DNA of 64,000 nt from Emiliania huxleyi CCMP1516. Its lineage: Eukaryota; Haptophyta; Isochrysidales; Noelaerhabdaceae. The stretch lies in the NCBI RefSeq assembly GCF_000372725.1, contig NW_005199601.1:260371-324370 (forward strand). Direction: 5' to 3'. Below are positions 44,901 to 54,252 of this stretch, in pieces. A program made the translations under genes and the position numbers. Numbering within the stretch: position 1 is the stretch's first letter; each line of letters opens with the position of its first letter. The notes beneath the pieces are model-generated. The model did not search any database, was not told the DNA's origin, and saw only the letters and a program-made list of their open reading frames with translations.

Positions 44901-47900
44901 CTTGCGGAAGGTGGAGCCCTGCCGGAAGAACTCGAGCAGCTCTGCCTCGCCCATGTCGTCGTGCGACATGCCCGTCCGGATCTCGTCCGTCTGGATGTCG
45001 TCGTACACGGCCGACAGCAGCTCCGCGGGCAGGTCGGCGCCCGAGTCGATGCCGCGGTTGTTGCGCACGAAGTCCGCCTTGCTCATCCGGTTCTTGGCCT
45101 TGATCTGCACCGAGTGCGCGTCCGTGTTGAGCATGATGACGGAGAAGCCGAGCACGTACGCCGTGTCCGCCGACGANNNNNNNNNNNNNNNNNNNNNNNN
45201 NNNNNNNNNNNNNNNNNNNNNNNNNNNNNNNNNNNNNNNNNNNNNNNNNNNNNNNNNNNNNNNNNNNNNNNNNNNNCCGGTTTTTCGTGAGCGCGGCATT
45301 CCGGTAGCTCTTCTCGTAGCTCTCGGGGGAGCAATATCGCATGTCGTCACTAAACTTCGAACCGTAGGCAAATCTTGTGTCTGAGAAGACCGGCTGCTCG
45401 CGGAGTCCGCCGCTCCCGTGGCTCTCGTGCCAGTTCCAGTAGCTTGTCTCGTACATGGCTGCGTTCGGGGGATTGCAATCCGCTGACGAGCAATACTGCT
45501 GGCCTGACGGGTGCCCCAGCGAAAATGTAGTCATCGAAAAGGCCGGATGTCTCGGCGCGCTCGTGAGTCTCTGGGTGGGGGTGGGGGGCTCAGGACCTGG
45601 CTGACAAAGTGCGAGGCGAACTCGCACATGATGCGGTCGATCTTTTGCGCCTCGCCTGTTCACAGCTGGAGGTGTGAGGAGACGCTGCTCACAGCCGCCG
45701 GTCGGTACCCGTTGCGCCTCGCCCGGCAGCCGGAAGGGGGAGAGGAAGGCGCGGATCGCCCCGACAAAGGAGAGGCCGGCAAAGTCGAAGCGGCGCACGT
45801 ACGCCGAGAGGAGCTCGGCGTGCCGCTCGCCGCGCTCGCCGAGGTAGTCGCCGAGCTTTCGCTTCGAGAGGCCCTTCGTTTCGTGGAGGAAGCGCGCGAT
45901 GTCACCCTACCAGACCCGGTAGGCCCAATCCAATCACAGAAGAGAGAGGCCGCCTCGTCTCTCGTGCAGGAAGCGAGAGCGATGTCTGCCGTGCCTGGGG
46001 AGATCTGGGGAGATCTGGGGAGATCTGGGGAGATCTGGGATGTCTGCCGGCTCCGCAGACAGGAAACCGCGCAGCTGCAGGTACTGAACGCCGTCGCGCG
46101 GCTTGAGGTTGAACTTTCGCACCTTCATTCACAGCGACCTCGCCGGTCAGTAAGCATCAAGGGGGCTGCTGGGCATAACGGTCGAGCTCTCGCGCCTACG
46201 TTGATGCGCCAACCTCAGGGCGGGCTTACGGTACTGTGCAAGAGTCTTCAGAGCACCGCGTGAAGACAACGGAGGGAGAGGCCGACAGCACAGTGGAATG
46301 CGGGTGTGAAGACAGCGGAGTCCGTGTCCTCTCCTCCTCTCGAGTGCTGGGTGGGAGACCAAGGCACACACGTCGCCCGCTACTAGGCTCGCGCGCGCCG
46401 CCACGAGCAGCTCCTGGTCGTACGACGCGACCGGCTGGACCACCGACGACGTGCGCACCGGCGCCGGCGCCGCGCTCGCCGGAGCGCCGCCGCCGGAGCT
46501 GCCCGCCACGGCATCGGCGCGAACAGCCGTCGGCGACTCGCCGCTGTCGCCGCCGCCGCCGCGACTGCTGCTGCTACTGCCGCCGCTCCCCCCACCGCTG
46601 CTACTGCCGCCGCCGCCCCCACCGCTGCCGCCGCCCCCGCCGCTGCTGCCGCCCCCGCCGCTGCTGCCGCCCCCGCCGCTGCTGCCGCCCCCGCCGCTGC
46701 TGCCGCCCCCGCCGCTGCTGCCGCCGCTGCCGCCTCCGGCCGTGGCGGAGGCTGGCCGCACTGCCGGCGGGGCAGGGGCCCGCTCTGCGCCGTGCAGCTG
46801 TAGCTCGACCATCGAGCCGGCCCCTATGGGTTCGGGTGCTGTGGGGTAGGCGGAGGGTGGGTTCGGGTACTATGGGGTAGGGGAGGGTATCGACCCGGCC
46901 CCTAGAGCGGTGACGACAGGGGACGCCGCGCGCGGCAAGACCAACCTTGGGGCGTGTGTAGTTCGGCGCAGTCGCGCGGAGACGGGCGCTACGAGTGCAG
47001 CCGAAGACGTGCCCCCGCGAGCGCCAGCTGGAGATGCAAGGGACTGTCCTCCGCTTCTAGGGAAACGGTGCTGCTCATCGCACCGCGGCTGCTCTCGGCT
47101 GCTCTCGGCTGCTCTCGGCTCCTCCCAGCTCCTCTCGGCTCCTCCCGGCTCCTCTCGGCTCCTCCCGGCTCCTCTCGGCTCCTCTCGGCTCCTCTCGGCT
47201 ACTCTCGGCTACTCTCGGCTCCTCCGCCCATCGCGCCGCCGCGAGACGCGCGCACGAGCGGCGCCGCGAAGAAGAAGGAGGAGCCGCGGTCATCCTCGTC
47301 CTCGTCGTCGCCCTGCCCGCCTGCCGCCGCCAGGGATGTCGCCTCCTCTCCGCCGCTGCGCAAGCCGTGCTCGCCGCCGTACGGCGCCGCGGCCAGCCCC
47401 GCCAACTCGAGGCCCGTCGACGATAGCAGCCCCGCAGACTCCTCCGCCTCGAGCCGGGGCGGAGCGGACCTGCAGGCACACTCCGAGGAGAAGTCCGAGA
47501 GCAGGGTCGGAGCAGGCTCCGCCTCGCGTCGCGGCGGAGCAGACCGCTCGGAGACAGCGGCGAGGGAGGCGGCGAGCGAGTGCGCAACCTCGGCCCCGCC
47601 CGACGGGTTCCGCCGGTGCCGCCCGCCAGCCTTGCGCGCGCTGCACGACGAGGGCAGCAGCGCCTCCCCGTCGTCCTCGTCGGAGGCGGAGCTCTGCTGC
47701 CGCGCCTGCTACGGGGGGGGGGGGGGGGCAGCCCCAAGTGACGCCTCCGGACCTCCCGCCGTACAGCGGGCCGCCCCGAACTGACTCGAGGCGGTCATCG
47801 TCCGTCATCGAGTGGGGAGGGATGGGGACTCCGGGACTGAGAGACTTCAGGGACTGAGAGACTTCAGGGACTGAGGGACTTAGGTGTCCGTGCTCGCTTG

Positions 47901-48632
47901 CTGCCGCGCCTCGGCCGCGCCACCCCACGGCGCCGCGCCAGCCGCCCCGGCGCGCAAAGCTGGCGCCCCGACCGAGCCGGAGCGGCGGTGCGGCGCGCCT
48001 GCGACCGCCAGCGAGAGTGACTCGCATGCGCACGAGCAGCGCGCCGCCGCGCCCGCCGCGCCCGCCGCGCCCGCCGCGCCCGCCGCGCCCCCTCCCCGCC
48101 CCTCCAGCCGCAGGCCGTCGCGGGCGGAGCGCGCGCGCTGCAGCCGCTCCCGCACACGCGGCGTGGCCGCGTCCTCGGGCGGCGGCGCGAGCAGCACCGT
48201 GGCCGCGGCCGCAGCGCCCTCCTCCGCCGCCGTCGCGACGGCGCCGCTCGGGGCCGCTGCATCGGGCGCCTGCACGGCCGGCTGCACGGTCGCCTCGGCT
48301 GGCGCCGGAGCCACTGGCGGCGTCATCGGCGGCGCAGGCTCCGGGAGCGCCGGCGCCTCCCATTCTGGCCGCTCTGGCTGCTCCGGCCGCTCCTCCTCTG
48401 GCGGCTCCGGCCGCGGCGGCGGCGGCGCTGGCTGCGACTCTGGCGGCAAACCGCCGTCTGGCTGCGGCTCCGGCGCCGGCTGCGATTCTGGCGGCAAGCC
48501 TCCGTCGGGAGGGAAACCGCCACTGAGGGCAAAGGCTTCCGACTCCTGGCTCGAGTACCCCGGGTCAAATGGAGGCGACGGGAAGGGCGAGATTTGGCTC
48601 GGAGACTCGCCGCCGGGACCAGTGGAGGCCAT
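41979..48632 (-). CDS. Sec7-PH-TBC domain protein (ARF GEF with Rab-GAP-like domain), many exons
   Basis: Starts at the ATG 48632 (MASTGPGGESPS) with a long Pro/Ala-rich region (48632 to about 47900, about 47730-47225, about 46850-46390). The Sec7 domain follows (about 46130-44880): FNLKPRDGVQYL, FRLPGE|AQKIDRIMCEFA with the catalytic glutamate finger, SADTAYVLGFSVIMLNTDAH and FVRNNRGIDSGADLP. Sec7 exchanges GDP for GTP on ARF GTPases. A PH-like domain follows (44795 to about 44540, CRLWVVADELRYQ...). Then a TBC domain (about 44200-42550: EGAPSAVRAQLWRIAIG ... FVCDWLSSLFLS, VWDCYLRDGEALLWR), the fold of Rab GAPs; I do not see a canonical arginine-finger motif. The likely C-terminus is SKRLLRPLETWIRGVWEGG (41979). 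At least eight junctions show exon-sequence duplications (examples: introns 43611-43685, 43998-44066, 44796-44871, 45656-45722). The assembly gap hides a few Sec7 residues. Exon edges in the Pro-rich and C-terminal parts are uncertain. Confidence 0.75.
43611..43685 (-). mobile_element. Introner-like intron in the TBC part, 21-bp duplication
   Basis: A 75-nt intron with GT donor. Its first 21 bases (43665-43685) match the first 21 of the next exon (43590-43610) with one difference. The internal part is not one of the named families. Confidence 0.85.
43998..44066 (-). mobile_element. Family C introner with GC donor, 15-bp duplication
   Basis: A 69-nt intron. The perfect duplication is 44052-44066 against 43983-43997. 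Inside are two tandem GGTGTGAACAG units and the family C core, ending CAGCTGTGAACAG at the acceptor. It splits the codons encoding LRGQPREAFVES without loss. Confidence 0.9.
44197..44373 (-). repeat. Triplicated exon segment around AGACACTTCC spacers
   Basis: The sequence coding for YGIWTHYFQQVA occurs three times, about 38 bp each, separated by short tandem GACACTTCCGA units. One copy is likely used as exon and the others as intron, following the same duplication pattern as the neighbouring introns. Confidence 0.8.
44796..44871 (-). mobile_element. Introner-like intron before the PH domain, 22-bp duplication
   Basis: A 76-nt intron with GC donor. 44850-44871 matches 44774-44795 at 21 of 22 positions. 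Splicing gives an uninterrupted CRLWVVADEL start of the PH-like domain. Confidence 0.9.
45177..45276. other. Assembly gap (100 N)
   Basis: Exactly 100 undetermined bases, a conventional size for a gap of unknown length. It lies between a Sec7 exon and a fragment of an unrelated gene, so order and content here are uncertain. Confidence 1.
45277..45575 (-). pseudogene. Fragment of the Cys-rich gene family inside a Sec7 intron
   Basis: The complement is closely similar to about 39000-39297 of the Cys-rich gene (shared QYCSSADCNPPNA, YETSYWNWHES, FAYGSKFSDDMRYC). One extra C near 45510 breaks the frame. It sits in the intron that begins at 45596 after Sec7 residues FVSQ and abuts the gap. It could be a captured gene fragment or a misjoin at the gap. 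Confidence 0.8.
45656..45722 (-). mobile_element. Family C introner at the Sec7 glutamate finger, GC donor
   Basis: A 67-nt intron flanked by an 11-bp duplication (45712-45722 and 45645-45655). The core is GTGAGCAGCGTCTCCTCACACC, ending CAGCTGTGAACAG. It interrupts the Gly codon directly before the catalytic Glu of the PGEAQKI motif. Confidence 0.9.
45903..46075 (-). mobile_element. Two serial insertions in the Sec7 domain
   Basis: Three near-copies of the sequence coding for (A)DIARFLHE occur. The first (about 46042-46051) is followed by an AGATCTCCCC tandem tract; the second (about 45935-45990) is followed by a short unique piece; the third starts the next exon at about 45902. The second and third copies share about 35-40 bp. 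Confidence 0.75.
46200..46385 (-). mobile_element. Family A introner-like element in the Sec7 gene
   Basis: Read on the minus strand it contains the GGACACGGACTCCGCTGTCTTCAC-like and CGCGGTGCTCTGAAGAC parts, and ends CCCGCCCTGAGGTTGGCGCA, matching copies at 18425-18656 and 55424-55601. Confidence 0.75.
47098..47225. repeat. CTCTCGGCTCCTCCCGGCTC short tandem tract in intron
   Basis: About a dozen ~10-bp CTCTCGGCTN / CTCCCGGCTN units within a Sec7-gene intron. Comparable tracts occur in other introns of the same class (43075-43155, 55663-55790, 56725-56845, 56930-57055). Confidence 0.85.
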
Positions 48633-48769
48633 AAACGCGCTCTGGCCACGACTAAACGCGCCGCGGCCTTCGCAGCACCGGACGACGCTCTCAGCTCTCC
48701 AAACGGGCGGTCCCCTCCTCCCCGGCTTGCTTTGTGCAAAAGAAATCGGGCGAACGTGGCTCTTCCGTT

Positions 48770-48912
48770 GTGGAGGAACGCGACTCCAGACTGACCCTCG
48801 ACGCTCCAATGTATCACACCCCACGGTGCTAGATGCTTGGGTCATGTAGAAAGAAAGAAAGAACACACCCAAGCCAGAGGAGGGACGGGAGTGAGTGAGT
48901 GTGAGTGAGTGT

Positions 48913-48976
<64 letters not shown>

Positions 48977-49250
48977 ACGGGAGGACGGCACGCCGCCACC
49001 ACACAGGGATTTTAAGGAGAGGGGTGTGGTGCTAGCCGTCGCCCACCCTTGGGCGTCTGCCTCTTCCCATCTCTCTTCGCAGTCTCTCGCCGATTCTCGC
49101 TGCAACCTTCATGCCACCTCGCGGTCGTCCCACTCTCGTCGTTCTCTCTCTTGTCGCTTCTTCCTCTGTCGCGTCGCTCTCCTCTGCCTCGTTCTGCGAC
49201 GACGTCGCTGCAGCCAGCCCTGGAGGCAGCGGACTGACGCTCTGCCACAG
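48770..49250 (-). promoter_or_regulatory. Promoter-like segment of the Sec7 gene, with CA microsatellite
   Basis: Inverted copy of 37800-38236, interrupted here by a GTGAGT tract and (CA)n at about 48915-48971. Its edge (GGAGGAACGCGACTCC) lies about 140 bp upstream of the Sec7 gene ATG. Its other edge faces the RCC1-like array, so it could also drive that unit. Confidence 0.5.
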
Positions 49251-49511
49251 ACCATGTGTGCAGTCTATGCTCCCCGCAGCGCGCACAGTCACTCTACCAA
49301 CACCACGGCTACACAGCGGCGCCGCGTGCGGCACACGAGCTCACTGCGCACTCACTCGGGCCCGAGAGCCTGCCACTTCGCCTTCTTCTTGCTCCTCGCG
49401 CCGCCCTTGGCGCCGCCGCCGTCGACAGCCGCGTCGGCCGCGGCAACCGGCGGCTCGTCGGCGCTCGCGCCGGCCCGCGGCGCCTCCCGCTGACGCTTCT
49501 TCGCGCTCGAT

Positions 49512-49548
49512 GTGGCACTCGAGAGCAGGCTGCGCATCGACGCGAGCT

Positions 49549-49581
<33 letters not shown>

Positions 49582-50502
49582 GCGCCGCCGCCGCCGCCGC
49601 GCCGCCGCCCTTGGCCTTGGCCTTCGGCGGCCCGCCCTCGGCTGGCAACACGCAGAACCAGCTGCTGCCCAAGAAGATCGAGGCCTTGGCGGGGCAGCGC
49701 GTCGTCGCTGTGTCGGCTGGAGGCGGCCACAGCCTCGCCCTCACCGCCGACGGCAGTATCTGGAGCTGGGGCAATGGAGTCTATGGCCGGTTGGGCCACG
49801 GCGACCAGCAGCACCAGCTGCTGCCGAAGAAGATCGAGGCCTTGGCTGGCCAGCGCGTCATCGCTGTGTCGACCGGAGGCAACCACAACCTCGCCCTTAC
49901 CGCCGACGGCGCCGTCTGGAGCTGGGGCGGTGGAGGCTTTGGCATGCTGGGCCACGCGGCCACGGCGACCATCAGGACCAGCTGCTGCCCAAGAAGTTAG
50001 AGGCGTTTGCTGACCAGCGTGTCGTCGCTGTGACGGCTGAAGGCTTCCACAGCCTCGCCATCACCGCCGACGGCGCCGGCTGGAGCTGGGGCAGTGGAGT
50101 CTCTGGCAAGCTGGGCCACGGCGACCAGCAGTACCAGCTGCTGCCGAAGAAGATCGTGGCCTTCACTGGGCAGCGCGTCGTCGCTGTCTCGGCTGGAAAC
50201 TTCCACAGCCTCGCCCTCACCGCCGACGGCGGCGTCTGGAGCTGGGGCGATGGAGAGGATGGCACGCTGGGCCACGGCGACGAGCAGATGCAGCTGCTGC
50301 CCAAAAAGGTCGAGGCCTTGGCTGACAAGCGCGTCGTCGCTGTGTCGGCTGGAGCCATCCACAGCACCGCCCTCACCGCCGACGGCGCCGTCTTCACGTG
50401 GGGCAGGGGCGAACACGGCTGCCTAGGCCACGGAGAGGACCTGTCGAACCACAGTTGCTGCCCAAGAAGATCGAGGCGTGGGCACCAGGAGCGGGGCGGT
50501 AA
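49512..50502 (+). pseudogene. RCC1-repeat protein gene with two frameshifts
   Basis: About six RCC1-type repeats with a 156-bp (52-residue) period, each with QLLPKKIEALAGQRVVAVSA, SLALTADG and WSWG...LGHGD. RCC1 repeats form seven-bladed propellers, best known in a Ran GEF but widely used. The first frame (49512-50000) is lost by an apparent 8-bp duplication of GGCCACGC near 49951-49966. The second frame runs to about 50435, and a third carries the last PQLLPKKIEA and the TAA at 50500. Repeats are nearly identical in DNA, so expansion is recent. No proper start or N-terminus is evident. The minus strand at about 49352-49640 reads as a Lys/Ala-rich protein end (SKKKAKWQALGPE), so two gene fragments may abut here. 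Confidence 0.6.
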
Positions 50503-51598
50503 TGTGAAGGGACAAGGCGGTGCGCGCCGGGCCGCGGGCGAGCCCGCCTGCCCGCCGCGTCGAAGAAAACCCGCAAAGTTGAACTAGGTCAGGTAGTGAA
50601 CATCGCTCGCGCGGCGAAAAATAAACGCGCGGCTCCGTCGAGGACCGGGCGCGAAATATGAATAAAAATAAAAAATTGTTACGTGATAAAAAATAGAGTT
50701 CGGGGGCCCCAATGCCCGCAACCCGATCCCGATCATCTGGCCCCCGCTGGCACACTGAAAGAAAGACTACCGGTGAGTTGACGACACACTCCCAGACGCC
50801 GGTCGGCTCGCGGGGGGTTTTGCATCCAATGGATGGCTGGCCTCGAATCACGTCGGCGAGGACAGCGACGGCGTCGTTGGTGGGCGAGGGCGTCGACCGA
50901 CGGGCGGCGCGCCAGGAGCCCCTCGCTGGCGCGGTAGGTCACGGAACGTCGGGTCGAGCCCCTCCGCCAATTGAGGCGGCGGTCGAGACGGTGAGCGGCT
51001 GACGTCCTCGCGGGCGTGGCGGAGTGCACTTAAAGGCCTACTTCAGGCTTGGGGACGCGCCGACCGTGCATGATTGGGACTCGTGGCGCCTCCCAGGCCC
51101 GCCGCAGCGGTCCCATGGGTACCTGCCGTCCGTACCGGTCCACGGGCTGGCCCTGGGCACATTCAGACCGAACTCGCTGCGCAATCCGGTCTGTCGGCGG
51201 CCGGCAGCCCTCGGGGGTCGAGTCGCAGGATGTCGCAAAATTTTGCCACACGTGCTCGAGCGTCGAGCTTCCGGCGTTCCCAGTCGCAACTACCTCCGGC
51301 GAGGTGGCTGACGTTGCACAATCACATCGGTGGCGCATGTGGAGAGCACCAGTGCTCTTTCGGTGGGCTGTCGTGGGGTGGTGCACAGCACGCATTGAGA
51401 GGAGCCGAGAGAAGCAGCGGCTGTGGGGCTTCCACGGCTGCCAAAGGGTGGTTCACGACTACTCTGAGCAGGGCTGTGCTTTGGTGGGGTTGTGCTTGAG
51501 CATGTGTGAAGTGGGAGTGCGTGCCGGCGGTGTCTGTGGGTGAAACGGGCGTGTATGAGGCCGTAAGAGCCGTGGTATGAGCCAGAGTGGGCTTCATC
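50503..51598. other. No confident gene
   Basis: 50620-50700 is AT-rich (ATAAAAATAAAAAATTG). The remaining frames are short on both strands with no domain I recognise. 51500-51598 leads into the 360-bp tandem repeat. Confidence 0.4.
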
Positions 51599-52385
51599 AC
51601 CCAAAGTAAGGACGGTTTGGGACAGCTCAGGCTTGATACTGATGGGACTGGGCCAGGAGAGCGACAGAGAAGGCGAGGTGGTGAGCTGGGAAGCCGCTTC
51701 GTCGGCACCTGGACGTGTCGCGATGAACTGCCAAAAAGCACCTTTTGCGGCTATTGCTCAAGACTTCGGGAGACAAGGCCTACATATTATGACTGCATCC
51801 ATGCGCCTGGAGCATGAGGTCTGCGGATCGGGACATTTCACGGTCGGTGGCGCCGGTGATGGCCTCCGGAATGCCCTCGCAATCGCCTCGGATGGGGTCC
51901 ACCGGAGACAATCTCGAGCCCTCTGCGTGCCATCACGAGCCGGTGTGAGCTTGTAGACCCAAGGTAAGTGCGGTCTGGGACGGCTCAGGCGTGCTACTGA
52001 TGGGCCTGGGCCAGGAGAGCGACAGAGAAGGCGAGGTGGTGAGCTGAGAGGCTGGAGAGTCCGCGTGTGACCTTGTCGCGATGCAAGTGCCACAAAGCGT
52101 TGTTTGCGGCTATTGCTCAAAACCTCGGGAGACAAGGCCTACCTATTATGACTGCATGCATGCACTTAGTGCATGAGGGCTGCGAGACGAGACATATCAC
52201 GGTCGGTGGCGCCGGTGATGGCCTCCGGAATGCCCTCGCAATCGCCTCGGATGGGGTCCACCGGAGACAATCTCGAGCCCTCTGCGTGCCATCACGAGCC
52301 GGTGTGAGCTTGCAGACCCAAGATAAGTGCGGTCTGGGACGGCTCAGGCTTACTACTGATGGGCCTGGGCCAGGAGGGCGACAGA
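51599..52385. repeat. ~360-bp tandem repeat, two full and one partial copy
   Basis: Unit starts at about 51599, 51956 and 52317 (ACCCAAGGTAAGTGCGGTCTG-type start). Each full copy contains GGCGCCGGTGATGGCCTCCG and CCTCGGATGGGGTCCACCGG, which are identical between copies. The third copy is cut at about 52385, shortly before the methyltransferase-like gene. Confidence 0.9.
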
Positions 52386-52572
52386 TAAGTATCACGCTCG
52401 AGACCTCGAGACTCGCGCAAACTCCTCGACATCGTCGTGTTGTTATGGTGGGCATCGGTGTGGTGGTTTTGCCCGTGTTATGGTGGGCATCGTGTGGTGT
52501 GTTTGTGGTGCGGTGATCAGCCTACCGAACCGATCGAATCTCAAGCACCGCGCCTTGTACCTAGCTTCGGTC

Positions 52573-53319
52573 ATGAAGGTTGGGCATTGCTCAGCTGGCA
52601 ATCCGGAGGTTCGTTGGCTCCGACCGTTTCGCCCGCATCCTCACCACATGGTCGACGCCGACGGGAAGCAACACTCGTACTCAGAAGCCAGTGAACTGCG
52701 CCAAGAAGCAGGCTTGGAGTCAAAGCGCTCCTTTATTTACGATCCGATCGAGGGCCGCTCGGTACACGTCAAATGGGCCGGGACCATGGCTGCACGCGAG
52801 GATGGGCGGTCAAAAAATAATCAAAATCGGATCCGTCAGCTCGCCCTCGTCATGTTGCGTGTCGTCCCCGCGATGCGGCACTGCACCTCGCTGCGCTCCT
52901 GGGTGGCCGAAGCGTGCGAGTCGCCGGCGCTTGCGATCCGCAACACGGACTCAAACAGAGCGATCCACTCGGTTCTGCAGCACGCGCCAGACTACATCAC
53001 GAGTGAGTACGCGGGTCCGACGAAGCGCCCAGGGACATCTCTCGGACGCAAGACTCAACACGAAGATCTGCACGCATTGAGCTACGCTACCGAGTCGGTC
53101 GACTTGTTACTGTCGTCGGAGGTCTTCGAGCATCTTCACTCACCGTACGCAGCATTCAGCTCCGTGTACCGCGTGTTGCGCCACGGTGGGAAACACCTTT
53201 TCACGACCCCCTTTAGCGGGCTTGCGCGCGACACGCAGTTCTCACGGCGACATGCCAACGGCACGATTGTTCATCCACCGAACGGGGCGACATACCATGG
53301 CAACCCCAACCCTCAGTAG
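52573..53319 (+). CDS. Class I SAM-dependent methyltransferase-like protein, 3' truncated
   Basis: A single frame; the ATG at 52573 is preferred over the upstream 52480 because the extra residues look non-coding. It gives 248 residues. The diagnostic part is SVDLLLSSEVFEHLHSPYAA followed by YRVLRHGGKHLFTTPF, the motif II/III region of type 11 methyltransferases. The preceding DYITSEYAG and HEDLHALSYATESVD fit the strand that binds the adenine part. After HPPNGATYHGNPNPQ the frame stops; related proteins continue with a further strand and helix after a YHG-N/D-P motif, so the 3' end appears lost. Substrate unknown, possibly a small molecule or sugar. The tandem repeat ends about 190 bp upstream of the ATG. 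Confidence 0.65.
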   Translation: MKVGHCSAGNPEVRWLRPFRPHPHHMVDADGKQHSYSEASELRQEAGLESKRSFIYDPIEGRSVHVKWAGTMAAREDGRSKNNQNRIRQLALVMLRVVPAMRHCTSLRSWVAEACESPALAIRNTDSNRAIHSVLQHAPDYITSEYAGPTKRPGTSLGRKTQHEDLHALSYATESVDLLLSSEVFEHLHSPYAAFSSVYRVLRHGGKHLFTTPFSGLARDTQFSRRHANGTIVHPPNGATYHGNPNPQ

Positions 53320-53759
53320 AGCGATCCTGGTCTTTCCGAAGACGAGCCCCGCGCCACGGGTGCCAGCCGTGCCTCCGCGGGAGCCGCCTCTCGAGCCGCG
53401 TCCCGCCGGCACTGTCCCTGAGTGCGTCCCGCCTTGGTTGGCGACACGCACTCGACGAGGGCAGTCCAGCCGACGGGAACGTGTCGCGCGCCGGCGACGA
53501 ATGCGGCGGGGTGGGTGTGGGTACCGAGCGCCGCTTCGGCGAAGCGAGGTTGGCAGGCGCCCCTCACGAGTCCGTTCAGACATGCCACACGCCCCTCGCA
53601 AGCGAGGTTAGTAGGCGCCCCTGGCGAGACCCGCAAGAGATGCCACACCACCCTCGTACCTATACTCCACCAATGAGAAGGTGAAGAGATCTTATCGGCG
53701 GGTGGGCCGCGGACACCCTTGAGGTACCTTAAATTCTTTGGGCGCTGGCATACCAGGGG
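53320..53759. other. No confident gene
   Basis: GC-rich, with imperfect repeats of GGCGCCCCT and AAGCGAGGTT near 53545-53630. A plus frame at 53186-53611 is Arg/Pro-rich and not called. It may include decayed 5' sequence of the retroelement-like module. Confidence 0.35.
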
Positions 53760-54120
53760 GGGCAGGGTGGTGGGCGGCGACCGCCGCATACCGTCCTACG
53801 GCGGGGACTATCGCTACGCCAGGGAAGACAAGGGCGTCGAAGTGCAGCTGCTGCTGTTCGAATCGTTCGGCGGGTTCGGAAAGGGGGTCCGTGAGATCCT
53901 CCGGAGAGCGGCGGACGTGCTACAGAACAAGCTGACGCGGGCCCAGTACCTCGATGAGGTGACTTGGACCACCAAGAGCTGGCTGGGGCTGCAGAAGCAG
54001 CGCATCTCAGTCGTTCTTCACACGGCCATCGCAGAGCAGGTCGTGAATGAGCTTGCCTGTGGCGGGGGTGGGCGGGTGCACGGAGCTAAGTGCCTCGCCA
54101 CCCTCGCAGGAGTCGCTTAG
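53760..54120 (+). pseudogene. Retroelement-like C-terminal module, copy 2 (5' truncated)
   Basis: An intact short frame with DYRYAREDKGVEVQLLLFE, FGGFGKGVREILRR, NKLTRAQYLDEVTWTTKSW and RISVVLHTAIAEQVVNEL, ending at a TAG (54118). It has no start or upstream catalytic domain. The 3' flank after the stop (GTCGCTTAGGCGGCTCC, GTGCCAGT repeats, TAAAATTCTTTT) resembles the flank of copy 1 (from 40417), so the two are copies of one element end. The FtsH-like start codon lies 132 bp downstream. Confidence 0.65.
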
Positions 54121-54252
54121 GCGGCTCCCGTGGTGTACCTGTGTTAGTGCCAGTGCGAGCCAGTCCCGTGCCCAGTCCTGTGCCCAGTGTTGTGCGAGGG
54201 AGTTTTGTTGTAAAATTCTTTTGGCGAGGAGCCAAGAGAAGCTCGCACATAC

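Noticed and set aside
45277-45575. Independent gene beside the assembly gap
   Set aside because: It is a frameshifted fragment of the gene at 38.4-39.5 kb and lies within a Sec7 intron next to the N run.
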